From the NCBI GenBank assembly GCA_037957365.1, contig JARHVA010003185.1, positions 102,501 through 166,500 on the forward strand: a stretch of DNA of 64,000 nucleotides, given 5' to 3'. Origin of the DNA: Torreya grandis. Taxonomy: Eukaryota > Streptophyta > Pinopsida > Cupressales > Taxaceae. The translations under genes and the position numbers were made by a program. Under the pieces are notes generated by a model, which saw only the letters and a program-made list of their open reading frames with translations, did no database searches and was not told the DNA's origin. Positions 13,538 through 25,279 of this stretch are shown piece by piece; position 1 is the first letter of the stretch; every line of letters starts with the position of its first letter.

Positions 13538-14376
13538 TGTAATAACTTGTCTAATTAATGCACTTTTAATTCTTTTTTGAGACATTGTTATAACATTTTT
13601 TTATTGATTTTGGTTGGCACTTTGATTTATCGATATAGATGTTGATTTTGATTTAGATGTTATGATTATGTTATCATTTATTATTAGTTATGATTATTTT
13701 TTTAAAATAATTTAATATTAATGACTTAATGTTATACTTTATTCATTAAATTTCATGTTAGAAATATATTTTACAATTCAAAAATTAAATTATTACTTGG
13801 ATATTTATACCTTGTTCAGATATTATTAATGTCCTATTCTATGACTGCATAAATAGGTTAATGAGATATGATTGATGGTTGATTTTGGAAACATGTGAAT
13901 AAAGGGTTGATGAATATTTATAAAAGGTTATGATAATTTAAATTAAGGTTTGATTGATATTCTACTCCATTGGTTGTTCACTGAGTCATTTTCCCTCTTT
14001 TATTATATTAATTTTACAATCATTATTTTAATCTTTGTTTTTTATTTTCACCCTCTTCAAAGTCATGATTTATTTTTTTGTGAAACTTTGAATTTTATTT
14101 TCAATATTGATGTAAATATTTTTTATTAATATCTTATCTTGATGTTAGATACAATCCTTGTTTGTTATCACTTAAGTCATCATATTTTGAGGTCATCTTT
14201 ATTTGGATGCGACTAACTCTTTGACTCTATTTTGAATTGGTTGGATTATTGTCCATGCCATTTTCTTTAATGAGTCATTATTTTGGACTTAGTCCATCCA
14301 CTCTTTTTTGACTCTTGGTGGTTGTGTGGTTGATTATATCTATTGATTGGGCCATGATGTTGTTAGCTTGACTTTT
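13538..14376 (+). repeat. Presumed 3' LTR of element 1 (end not defined)
   Basis: It starts TGTAATAACT right after the PPT. A TATAAAAGG at about 13,920 would suit an LTR promoter. I could not match it to the sequence before 1638, so its right end and completeness are unknown. No coding sequence was recognised. Confidence 0.4.
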
Positions 14377-14591
14377 GGTCATGATGTCTTAGGACCATCA
14401 TGTGGGACTTTGACTAGGTCCAAGCACTAAACATCAAGGGGTGGAAATTAGTTAATGGTGATTAATTATAAGTGATATATTAACTAATTTAAACCCCTTA
14501 GAAACTATTTAAATTAGTTAATAGGTCATGATGTCTTAGGATCATCATGTGTGACCTTGACTAGGTCCAAACACTAAACATCAAATGGTGG
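14377..14591. repeat. Direct repeat pair around an inverted repeat
   Basis: Two 68-bp copies, 14,377-14,444 and 14,524-14,591, begin GGTCATGATGTCTTAGGA and differ at only a few positions. Between them AAATTAGTTAAT (14,445-14,456) is reverse-complemented as ATTAACTAATTT (14,479-14,490) and repeated directly near 14,511. It may be a local tandem duplication of about 147 bp or the footprint of a small element. Confidence 0.75.
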
Positions 14592-14774
14592 GACCTTGTA
14601 TGGATTAAGGTGCTAGCATTATATGTCTATTTTCAAAATAAGTTCCTAAAGTATCATTCCTTTCCCATAGTAATAGACTCATCAGCCTTCGTATCCAAAA
14701 AAAATATTAATAAAAGATGAGTAATCATTAAATGTATTGTATACACTTTTCATTTCTTACTTATTTTTTTGTGG

Positions 14775-15515
14775 GTTTTGAAGGAGAGCCCGATAGAGCC
14801 TGGCCTAATTAGGAGGTGCCACATCAAAAAGTTGTCATAAAAACTAGTCCCTATACCTATTGAGATGTTAAAACCTAAGAGATCCTAACATAATCAAGAG
14901 GCACTACATCATCAAGTTGTCAAAGCAACCAATCCTTAGACCTATTAGAGATGTCCAAGCCCAAGAGAGCCTAGCCTAATCAAAAGTTACTGCATTATCA
15001 AGTTGTAAGAGAGGCCAATCCCCAAAACTATTAGATATGTAAGATCCTAAGTGATATTAACCTAATTATAAGGTACCATTCATTGAGTTGTCAGAGTGGT
15101 CAACTCCCATACATGTTAGAGATGTTAGATCCTAAGTGAGCCCTCCCTAATTAAAAGGAGCTATGATATCAAGTTGTTAGAGTAGCCAATCCATATACCT
15201 ATCAAATATTATATATCCTAAAAGAGATAAAACTAATTAGGAGGATCCATTTCACTAAGTTTTTAGAGTATTTAGTCCCTAAACCTATAAGAGATGTAAG
15301 AGCGTGGGAGAGCCTGACCTAAATAGAAGGCATCACATCACTGAGTTATTAGAGCTACTAGTCCCTAGACATATTATATATGTTAGAGCCCAAGAGATCC
15401 TAACCTAATCATAAGGTGACACATAACTAATTTTTTAGAGTGGCTAGTCCTTGAACCTATCAAGGATGTCAGAGTCTGGGAGAGCCTAGCCTAATTAGAA
15501 GGTTCCACATCACTA
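14775..15515. repeat. 86-bp minisatellite, about nine copies
   Basis: A unit beginning GAGCCTRRCCTAATTAGGAG recurs at about 14,796, 14,881, 14,967, 15,053, 15,138, 15,225, 15,309, 15,396 and 15,482 (steps 84-87 bp). Each unit also has a CCACATCACT-like segment, AAGTTGTCAGAGTGGCCA and TCCCTAGACCTATTAGAGAT. Copies are roughly 70-80% alike by eye. The period is not a multiple of three and stops occur in all frames, so it is non-coding. Tandem arrays of this size are known in untranslated regions of Tat/Ogre-type gypsy elements, which fits its place upstream of element 3. Confidence 0.93.
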
Positions 15516-16200
15516 GGTAAGGTAAATGAATTGGTATCCATATAAAGCCATGGAAGGGTTAGAATGGGGTATAAATGAGGTGAGAGAACCAATACAAAAG
15601 TTCCATATGTTCTTAAATAACACCTCACCCTTATTAATAGTATGACACAAAGTATGAATTCATGCCTAGGTGTCAATCATTAGCATAATGATCAATGAGT
15701 ATATGACACATGTCATAAATAAGGAGTTAACTAAAAATCCACTAAGGGATGCGACTATGTGCCTACCATGCATTAGGCATTAATGAAATAGAAATCTAGG
15801 CCTGATTAGACAACTTTAAACATCCCATCACCATTACTAAATTCAACTAGTAGTTGAGGAATGTGGGATCTAAATTTAACTCTTGATTTAGAAGTAAAGA
15901 AAGGAAATCTAGCCACCAGGTCAAATTTGAATTCACAACAAGTGAGTTTCAAAACATCATTAATACATGGGGATGTGTACATTTTTTTATAAAATCTTAA
16001 TGAAATCCCACTAATGATTACCATTGCATACCTTAGAAATCACTCCAACTCTTAGCTTTTTATTTCTCATAGAGTACCCCTATGTTTTGTGCCTCCTACA
16101 CCTAGATATTTCCTATTTCCCCTCCATCCTACTATAATCTTCATATCTTATTTGAAGCCAACAACTAATTCTAAGTATCAATATACAATATTTATAGCTA
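15516..16200 (+). other. Leader or LTR-like stretch with two TATA-like motifs
   Basis: TATAAAG at 15,541 and TATAAATG at 15,570 follow the 86-bp array directly. No coding sequence is recognised before about 16.2 kb. If the array is in the U3 region or UTR of element 3, these could be its promoter. This is inference, since no partner LTR was found. Confidence 0.3.
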
Positions 16201-16589
16201 GCTTGACTAAGTTTAAGTACTGTAATGACATGTTTAAAGCATTTGAGTAGGTTCCCAAAGACTCAAGCTCTGACAATGACCAATAAGAAAAATTTAAGGA
16301 TTTTCTTTAGTCTTAAAATAAATTTATGCTTCACAAAGCTATGGTTAAGACATAATAATTTAACTATACTAACTTTTTTGACAACCTCATTTTCACTACC
16401 ATCTAAGTATAGGATGTGGTCCATGATTGGGTATGCTTGACCAACTCTCGATACTATATTATCAATATATTTGGGAACACCTACAAGGTATATTGATCCC
16501 TCCTAAATTACACCTTCTCTTATGATGTTATAGTGGTGAAGGCATGGAAGGAGACCAAATATATGACATCCTGCAAGACTAGGCTAAGA

Positions 16590-18920
16590 ACATAGATGCT
16601 AAATGGGGTAGTAAAGAGGACGTAAATACATACATAATCTATGCCTTATAAGAGTAATTTTGGGTAGGAATGATTTTATTAAACCAATTATTTGGGGCCC
16701 ATGACTACTTACACTTTAATGAACTATGGGTGCCCCTCCTCCATATGATCCTCACACACTCAAAATTTCTAGACATGGGAGGATTGATAAACTTCAATTT
16801 GATCAATTCCATCAAATATGACTAAGCCTAAGTAAATTTATATATGATGAGATGCCTTCAAGATGTGGTCTACAGGATGCTCTCCTTTAAACCTTTAGCT
16901 TTTCCTGCATGGGTTCCCTGGGGCTCAACACTTCATATAGTCTTATACAATCTATATGGACACCAATTCTAAAACCACATATGGGAAATCTATGAGTAAT
17001 TATATTTCATGGTCTACAACATGATCAATGAATCCCTAATCCCCCATCTATAACAATAAATCTAAGACTCTATCACCACCATCAAGGACTACTAGTACTA
17101 TAGAGAGAACACTGTGATCCAAATTATGGGTTTCCTGAAATAACTCCTCTAATTGTTGTATTTAATATTATATAGTCTAGAAGAATAGGATATAAATTAT
17201 CAATTGCTTGAAGGCATATTTGGCTTTTATATAGGATGATTTCAGGAGGTGTGTCCACTACTCATGATCACTATTAGGCACCACATGTATAAAGCCTTCC
17301 CTCACCTCTATAAGATAACAATTGGTTGGGAATCCTTCACCATAGTAAGAGGAAAGATATAACATTAGTGAACCCAAGGGGATGATAAGATTTCACTTGG
17401 TTTTGTATTTATCCCACCTCAATATCAATTATGGTCATCAAATATAAGATGAAGACAAGCTATACTTTGATGCCACCAATGACCAAGAGGTTTTATCCTA
17501 GATTGAGGAAAAGAATAAGAAAGGGAAGAATGTTTAGGTAGGCCCATATAATCCCCCTCCAACTCTTACCCAATCCATAAAGGATCTAACACCAACTCAT
17601 AATATCTCTAGGAGGATTTTGTAGGGCATTTAGCCACCTTCTCCTCCTCATGCTCTAGTTCCATCTTTACCTCCTCCAATGGTTCCTTTTCTCCATGACC
17701 TAGCTCTACTTTTGCCTCCTCCAGTTTCCATTCATGCCTTAGATCTAACTTTTCCTCCTCCAAAAACTCTAATAGTCTAACCGTAAATAGGTCATACCCA
17801 TATTACTCAATGGTAGGCATTTTAGGTGCAGCCAACTCAACCACTAGAACCTCAACCCTAAGACACACATACCTTGAGGTTAGATGTGACTGGTATTTTT
17901 AAGTTGATCCTAAAAGGAGGCTCCCAATAGGCACCAACACAATTTATACCCATTACACTGCATGTTTCATCCATCTCCCTTCCACCCCTTACTCCTACAA
18001 CTTTCCAACTCCTAGTCTTGACATCCATAAGTTATGCTTCACTTAAATAAGCCTCTCTAGTGGTGCCTCATATTTTCCCCATTGTACCCCCTACATTATT
18101 TAACCAAGTTCCTTCAGCCTTGGTCCTCATGAGCATCCTTTCCTCTTTGTTCCCCTCTGACCCATACATTTCATTACTGAGAACCCTCTTGGTGCTTTCT
18201 TTGGGTTTGCCATTAGTCTAGGAACCATCAAGCACATTTTCATAAAAGAGAATAGATATAGTCATCAAGAACATATTGCTAGTGGTAATAACTATCATAG
18301 TTCCCCCTCTAGTCATCTCAATGCCTCCCTTAGTAGTCTTAGTTCATCCAATATCATCCCCCATGGCTCTTACAATTCTAGCTAGTCCTTCCACTATAGC
18401 ATCCAGAGTCGACCAAGGAAAAAGGCCCAAGAAGAATCAAAATAAAACTCACACTCCATATATAATTATAAGGATTTACACTTTAATCTAACCTCCTCTT
18501 CCATCCTTAATAGTTCTATCATCCCTAGTCATAACACCTCAACGCATTGCTCCCTGGAACCCTATTTCCTTTACCAAAGGCACCCTAGGATTTGTCTTCA
18601 ACCAATCCATCTATTACCTTTTGTTTAATGACCCTTTCATATGGGTAAATCCTCCTCAAGTGAACATAACTGAAGATAAGTGGTGGTCACAAGAATTCCC
18701 ATGATCCTCCCCTTTTATTCTTCCTCATTTCACTCCCATGCCCCATCTATCTCCACCACTTTCCTCATTCACCCCTTCCACTTCCTCTATTTTCCCTCCA
18801 CCTCATCCTATGTGTTTCACCACCATCTCATACACCCTTCCTACACATCTCTCAACATGAGAAATAATTCTAAGGTTTCAAGCACTAAAAATGACTTCCT
18901 AGGTGACTTGGATGTGCATT
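16590..18920 (+). pseudogene. Unknown proline-rich upstream ORF of element 3
   Basis: A protein frame with scattered stops and at least one frameshift (near 17,445) runs for over 2 kb. Readable stretches include CLQDVVYRMLSFKPLAFPAW at about 16,855, YKITIGWESFTIVRGK at about 17,310, FVFIPPQYQLW at about 17,405 and DEDKLYFDATNDQEVL at about 17,450. It then becomes a Pro-rich part (17,634-17,760, PPSPPHALVPSLPPPMVPF and similar units) and a Ser/Pro/Leu-rich part to 18.68 kb. I do not recognise the family. Place and size suit the extra ORF upstream of gag in Tat/Ogre-type elements. A captured host gene is the alternative. Confidence 0.5.
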
Positions 18921-18922
18921 GA

Positions 18923-21235
18923 AACTTTGAACAAAATTTTGGGAGAATGAAAGGACATTAACATAGAGATTCATCCAAAAGGGGAACCCAATGGTTTGGA
19001 AAACCCATCAGGGTCTTTTCTCCCTCAATAATATTAGGACTTCCACTGGAGAAGAAAGGATGGCTAAGCATCTATTCTCATTTCTTTGAGAAACTCATGA
19101 TGTTGAGAAATCTCCTCAAGGACATACAAATCTAGCTTCAAACCTTGGAATCCTAGGTAAAGAGATATTTCTTGTCAAATTGATTGGGTAGGTCAATGAT
19201 ACCCTCCTAATACTCTTATCAATTCTCATAAAGTTATTGGTGACATTATATGAGACCAATATGCTTATCAAGAGGACTCATATTTACTTGGAGAGGATTA
19301 CAGAGATATACATAAATTATAGGAATTTATAGGTGGTAAATAAAAAAGGCACGTTCGTAGAGTTAAAAAATAATGCCAAACTTAGACTTAGGGTTATATG
19401 AAATGTACATTAGGAATATGAAAGATAATTTATAGGAGTGGTTAGTCATGGATCATAGTATAACTGGACCCTTGGAAGATGGAAGGAAGAGGATATTGAC
19501 CTACTTCAAGGAGGTCAATATATTTGTGTTATTCCACTTAGATGGTACCCTGCTAGACCAAGGATAATTGAGAGTCCACTTGGGTCAATTCAACCAGGTC
19601 ATGAGGGGAAGGTCATAAAACTAAAAAAGGATGGGGCTTAGGTAGTGTTATATCTATCAACTCAATCTATGATAAGCAACAACCAAGTCTTTAGGGTCTA
19701 GGTGTTAGTGGAATCACCCTTATAAGTCTACTAGAGGATAGTGACTCAATCTAAGGTGATATATAGGTTTCCCATAATGAAATTTTCTAAGATTAACAAA
19801 CAATTTGACCTCATGGTAGCTACGTTGGAGGATATATATGCTAGACCAAAATAGTTTGGAGTTAAACCTTCATATCCACCTCCACATATTAACTAAGTGG
19901 TCACCAACAAATCTTTTGTAAGTTTAACGGGATTTTTTTTTTTGAATTTTTAATTATGGTTATAACTATCATAAGTGTTCATCATGGCCTAGGATGAGAT
20001 CCTCACTCTATTTAGAGGTGAGTCCCATCCTCATATATATAAGTATTTTTTTATTGTAATATAGGGATTGATAAAAACTTACTCAAAAGTGATGTTAGAT
20101 TATAGCTAAGATTTCACCTACTTATTTTATATTTTTAGACTGTAAAATTGGCCAAGATTGATTATTGTGATAGCACTCAATTTTTAATTAATACAATTAT
20201 TATTTTATATAAAGGGTTTGTTTTGTCTTAATTTTATTTCTTATCCATTTTTGAATGCTTGTCAATGCTAGGTTAATTGGATTAATATTTTGCTACTTTA
20301 TGTGTGATATGGTTATGATGTGCTTAGTTATTATAATCATTATGTGATTTATCTTGTTTCTATTTTTTATTACTATTAATTTTGGTGTTAATCTATAAAT
20401 TACCATAAGGTGTTTATGTGTAATTTACTATAAACTCCTATTAATCATATTTAGTGAGGGCTCATATTGGAGGCATACTCCTAAATCCCTCAGACTCTTC
20501 CCACTATGTGTTCTTAGAGGTATAACTTTAGTAAAACTTAGTCTATAGTGGTATAACTATGTCAAAATCACTTGGTTTGATGATAAATACATTGAGTTCA
20601 TTCTAGACAAGGAGGTTCCATTTTCTACCTTGCTCTCCCTTCCCTATTTTTTATTTTCTAATATTGAACTTTTCTTTCCTCTTGTGTTTATAAATACAAA
20701 ATCATAATACTTAAACTCCCATAATAACCTTTGATAATTAGACATGTGTGTAAGAACTTCATATTGAAGTTTTGGTGGTAATAGTACATATGTTAGAGAC
20801 TATTCACATAGACCCCATTTATGAGTTCAACTACCTATAGTCATGTCTTAGGATAATCCTAGATCAGTCTTAAAATACAAGATGAAAGTTCTTAGTTGTC
20901 CCCATCTTCCATTTTAGGTAATACCCAATCTCATGAGTATTTCATGAATTGAGATATTAGAATGAATAACAATTGACACTAGAAGGAGGGTGATAAGAAT
21001 ATTTTAGGATTTTCATCAATTTTATGTGTGTGTAGATATTATTTTAATTGAGAATAACATACTAACTACTATTTTATTGGGAAGCATCTAGGAAATGATT
21101 TTGATTATTAAGGGATTGGTCCCACCAAGGCTAACTAATAATTCCCCCCTGCTTTTCCAAATAAAACCTCAGCCTAACAAACCTAGACCTACCATAATTC
21201 TAATCAATTTTTATTTACAGCCTCTCCCAAATTTA
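18923..21235. other. Spacer between upstream ORF and gag of element 3; nothing recognised
   Basis: 18.9-19.9 kb is less AT-rich and may continue the upstream ORF (fragments rich in Leu, Lys and Glu), but no motif is readable. 19.9-21.2 kb is AT-rich with a TATATATAAG at about 20,033 and no coding signal. The gag leader probably begins near 21.1 kb. Confidence 0.45.
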
Positions 21236-21239
21236 TATC

Positions 21240-22950
21240 CTAAGATGGCCTAGCTAGTTGGCTCTACCATTAACATCCTGGGAGTTGCCCATGATTTACC
21301 TAGGAACCTTGAGAGGTATCTTCCCTATTTTTACCCCTGGTATGGGATGAACTATGGAAGAACACATAACTTCTTATGAAAATTCCTTGAGTTTTCTAAA
21401 TATAGAATATGAGGATATAACATGTAGGCTTTTCCATTTTACACTAATATACTCATCATATGATTAGTTCTTCAACCTTCTTGAATAGTTGGGACAATTT
21501 TAGTACTACTTTTCTCACCCAATTTAAACAATTAAAAGACCCAAATGTCCTATACTAGTAATTTTATTATATCAAAAGGGATCCTAATGAACCCATTAAG
21601 AACTTCAACACTAGGTTTTAGAAGATGTATAACCAAGCTACCATGTTTTATCAACATAGCCCTCAATTAATGCTTTAAATGTTTAAGAATGTGTTAAGCC
21701 CTTGAACAACCATGTTCCTAAGTTCGTATGTAACCATAGTATACCTAACCTCAACTTATTCAAGGGCCATCAAATTATATATTCAAATGAACCCTCAAAG
21801 CCACATGATGATCCCCTCTCCCAATGTGCTACCATAAATGCCTACTTTTATTTTTTTGACCAACATTAATCATAATACCCCAATGCTTTATCCATTCCTT
21901 ATAATGAATCAAATCATTCTAGATCATCCCACTTCAAACCATAAAATAGGTTTCCTTAACTCAGGGATACATAAACTAACCCTTTGGATTCAACATTAGG
22001 TAATGTTGGCCATGGCTAATAATACCCAAACCATACCTTAGGAGTCCATAAAGAATGAGTTATATGCCATTCAGTAGATGGTAAAAAAACTTAGTAGTGA
22101 ATTTTTTTTGATATAGAGGTAGGTGAATAACTTGGATTCAAAATTTTCCAATAAAAACTTCACATTTCAAAGACTAAGTAGGAACTATAACCATCCTCAC
22201 AACCCCACAGAACCTTTACCCAATAGGTTGCCAAGAATCAATGCCTTCAAGATAGCCTTACCTAACTAGTGTCAAGTTTATACCATGGAAGAACATGGAT
22301 AAATGAACTATATGGAGTTTAATTATATAAATATAATGGAATAATATGAGGTGGTCCCTAATCATCTTGAATCCTCTAACTCAAGTAAAGCCCCTAGTAC
22401 TGCTATGGTGTTAGATACCATGGATTTTCATATATAAGAATAAAATAAGTCATAAGATGGTATTAGTGAGGTGAAAAAATTTAAATAATTATATAGGAAA
22501 AACCACACCCTCAATAATAGGTAGAATCAATATCCCCTTACCACCATGACTCCCCCTAATAATGGTACAACTCCACTAGACTAAAATGCTAGAATGATCC
22601 CCCACCTCCAAAACTTTAAGAAACTAAGGTGCATATATAAACCCCATTGATAAAAAGTAAAGGGAGTTATAAAATAGTGAAATATGTGAAAAATATAAAG
22701 GCCAACATCACCCTTTATGATTTTTCTCCAATCATAGAACAATGAGATCTCTTGCAAAAATATTTGACTCAAAATCTGACACGACAAGCCTAGCCAAATA
22801 AAGAGTAACACACACCAATGTGATCATCAAAAAAAAAAATGAAGGTTCCCCACTTCTTCTTAAACATATAGTTATTTATAAATATTATACATAATTTCTT
22901 AGTAAATTTAAGAACCTTAACCAATGTGATGCTAACAGGCATATGTGAGA
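21240..22950 (+). pseudogene. gag remnant of element 3
   Basis: The N-terminal part at about 21,245 reads QLVGSTINILGVAHDLPRN and then YLPYFYPWYG. The capsid region at about 21,490 reads SWDNFSTTFLTQFKQLKDPN, followed by IKRDPNEPIKNFNTRF, the gypsy gag signature of a W-D-x-F helix and a D-P-x-E-x-I-x-x-F-x-x-R-F helix. The last part (about 22,690-22,800) resembles the gag-protease linker. No zinc knuckle was read. Many TAG/TAA stops; non-functional. Confidence 0.7.
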
Positions 22951-22959
22951 AGATCAGTT

Positions 22960-23400
22960 AGTCCCCATAAAATCAAACAAGGTAGTGGTCTAGCTATGAA
23001 ATTTAAAAGTAAAAGTGATAAGTGAAATAATAAAGTTACACATATAACTTTAATCCAAGCCTTGGATTCAACACTTTTTAGACATTCAAGTAGTGGAGAT
23101 CCCTAAAGCCTACAACATGCTCCTCAGTAAGGATTATTGTAAAGACCTGAATGAGTATATATCCATAAATTTCTCCCATATATGGTTTTATTGGAGAGGA
23201 TTAGACAAAAAAATATGGTTAGATATATAAACCTACAATAAACACATGATAACCATGTAAAACACCATTAATTATAAGGTGAACCTAGTTTTCTTAGACC
23301 TAGGCATCTACATGTTGAGCACAAAACCACCCAAAGATAGAGCTAGTCATAACCTAGTTTTGCTTGGTATATGGTATTTTAAAACATATGGAGATCATTA
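22960..23400 (+). pseudogene. Protease remnant of element 3
   Basis: Readable from about 23,090: VEIPKAYNMLLSKDYCKDLN, then YISINFSHIWFYWRGLDKKI, then VNLVFLDLGIYML. These match the C-terminal half and linker of Tat-type aspartic proteases, where a nLLGRDW-like motif ends the flap region. The catalytic D-(S/T)-G is expected upstream of 23,050 and was not seen. The additional RNase H follows directly. Confidence 0.65.
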
Positions 23401-23790
23401 TAAATAAGTTTATTTTTCTATTTTTTTCCTTATATATCCCCTAGGGATAAAATTTCTAACAACATATATGTTTTAGTTTCCCTAGACAAATAATCTGACT
23501 GAGTATGAAGCTCTAATCTTGGGATTACAATTTACATTAAAATATAAGATAAATAAACTAAGATTATTTAGAGATTCTAAGATGGTGGTGAACTATATTA
23601 AGACTAAATTTCAATGTGAACTATCATATCTTAGGAGGTATAAACATAGGTATTTATACCTAATAGATCTGTTTAACATGTTTAACATCACCTCTATCCC
23701 TTGAGAGGAAAACTAAGTAGCCAACTTACTAGCATGTTCTATATCAAACCTAACCCCCTTGGATGACACTAAGTTATAATAGTTTTTAGT
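23400..23790 (+). pseudogene. Additional (archaeal-type) RNase H upstream of RT in element 3
   Basis: The frame reads TNNLTEYEALILGLQFTLKY, then LRLFRDSKMVVNYIKTKFQC, then a Tyr/Arg-rich helix and FNITSIP..EN..ANLLA, at 23,490-23,740. The TNN-EYEAL-LGL, DS and helix pattern is that of the second RNase H of plant Tat elements. The core (23,519-23,701) is open. The first catalytic Asp region lies in the degraded 23,400-23,480. It precedes RT, an order known in some plant gypsy polyproteins. Confidence 0.75.
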
Positions 23791-23859
23791 GGAGCTCATC
23801 CCATGTCTCTCTATCCTAGGCAATGTGATAAACTTTCAAATCTTCATGGATGACCTATA

Positions 23860-24480
23860 GGCCGATTTTGGCCAAATGGTGGCTGGTTCAAAATGTTTCT
23901 CTATCTTGGATGGGTATTCAAGTTACAACCAGGTGCTAATTAAGGAGGAAGACTAGTAAAATAAAACCTTGACCACTAAATGGGGTAATTATTCTTATAA
24001 TAATATGTATTTTTATCTCTCTAATATAAGTTCCACTTTTTAAAGATCCATGGACATGGCTTTCTAGGGTCTACTTAATTAGATGGTGCTTATGTACTTG
24101 GATGATATCATAGTTTTATGCAATAAGTCAAGTGACCACTTAAACCATTTGAGAATAATATTTGAGATGTATAGGGAGTTTGGTATCTCCTTAAACCCCA
24201 AAAAGTGTGTGTTTTTTATTCATGAAGGCAACATATCAGGACATGTTGTCTCCAAAATAGGACTAACCATTGACCTTGAGAGGATAAGTGTCATCTTAGC
24301 CTTATATTTGACTCAACACAAGAAAAGACTTCAAAATTTCCTTAGGAAGATAAATTTTGTGATGAGATTCATACCTTATTTTGCATGTTTAGTCAATCTT
24401 ATAATAACAATGTTAAAGAATAATCAAGTCTTCTCTGGGTGAAAAGAAGGCAAGGTAGGTTTTGAGGCTATCAAGTTAAC
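23860..24480 (+). pseudogene. RT remnant of element 3, N-terminal half deleted
   Basis: It enters RT abruptly at QMVAGSKCFSILDGYSSYNQ (about 23,873), with no fingers domain before it. It continues with the catalytic MVLMYLDDIIVL at 24,083, where YLDD is intact, then SLNPKKCVFFIHEGNISGHV, GLTIDLERISVILAL, and the thumb/connection LRKINFVMRFIPYFACLVN. The 120-codon stretch 24,083-24,439 is open. The missing block (about 150-200 residues by family comparison) suggests an internal deletion at about 23,860. Confidence 0.83.
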
Positions 24481-24529
24481 CATTGCATAAGAACCAACTC
24501 TTTTTAATATTTATTTTTAAAGATATTTA

Positions 24530-24900
24530 TACCTATATTCCTTTGATAATGTGGTCAAGATATCAGTTATTCTCATGTAACATAATTAATAGGGTCTTGA
24601 TTAGCCAATAGTTTTATTCAGTCAGGGACTTAAAGGCTATGAAGAGAGGTATACTTTTGTTAAAAATTAAGTGATAGCTATTGTGAGATAATTAAAAAAA
24701 TTAGGCCTATGGTGTCAAAAAATAAGATTCATCTCATGGTCTCCCATATAGGTGTGATAAATTTCCTCTTGAGTAGAAATCTAAATCAGAAGAGGGCTAG
24801 TTGGATCATCAGAGTCATGGAGTATGATGTTGAGATCAAGGTTACTAAGCTAGTGAGAGATATGGGGCCAAAAAGAGAGCTGATATATTAGCAACCAATA
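24530..24900 (+). pseudogene. RNase H (pol-type) remnant of element 3
   Basis: Readable motifs are QPIVLFSQGLKGYEERYTFV at about 24,605, SKNKIHLMVSHIGVINFLLS at about 24,712 and WIIRVMEYDVEIKVTKLVRD at about 24,803. These are the second half of the gypsy RNase H: the YE..Y.xxE helix, the H-x-x-h segment with TDHK replaced by VSHI, and the IxEYDhxI end. 24,709-24,888 is open; the first strand is degraded. Confidence 0.75.
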
Positions 24901-25015
24901 TGGGCCTATCTATATAGAGGGTAGAATCTCCTCTAGGGTGGAGATAGATCTACCCTCCCCCCAAGATAGATTGTTTTTGGCCCTCCCCACTCCCCCCTCC
25001 CTATATAGAGATTGA

Positions 25016-25078
25016 TATTGATATTGAGATTGAGATTGAGATTGAGATTGAGATTAAGATTGAGATTGAGATTAATGG
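25016..25078. repeat. (ATTGAG)n hexamer microsatellite
   Basis: About ten units of ATTGAG with ATTGAT and ATTAAG variants. It lies between RNase H and integrase of element 3, in a stretch also rich in GATA and GAATA repeats (25,100-25,210). This region appears locally scrambled. Confidence 0.9.
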
Positions 25079-25279
25079 ATGAATAGTGAAGCCTTCTCCC
25101 AATACCCCTATATATAGATAGATCCACCTCCTACCCATATCTATTTGAACTATTGCCAGATAGATAGGGCATATAGAATAGAATAGAATACTCTATCTCT
25201 ATCTATAGATTGTGCCCCCCACCCCATAGATAAAAACTATATATTGTCCAATTAAATTATAGATGATGGGGGGTATGGA

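Noticed and set aside
14775..15515. Possible CRISPR-like or gene-encoded repeat protein
   Set aside because: The 86-bp units are contiguous without unique spacers, diverged, out of codon phase and in a plant retroelement context.
24933..25127. Minus-strand frame with repeated Leu-Asn
   Set aside because: It is produced by the ATTGAG hexamer repeat; no other support.
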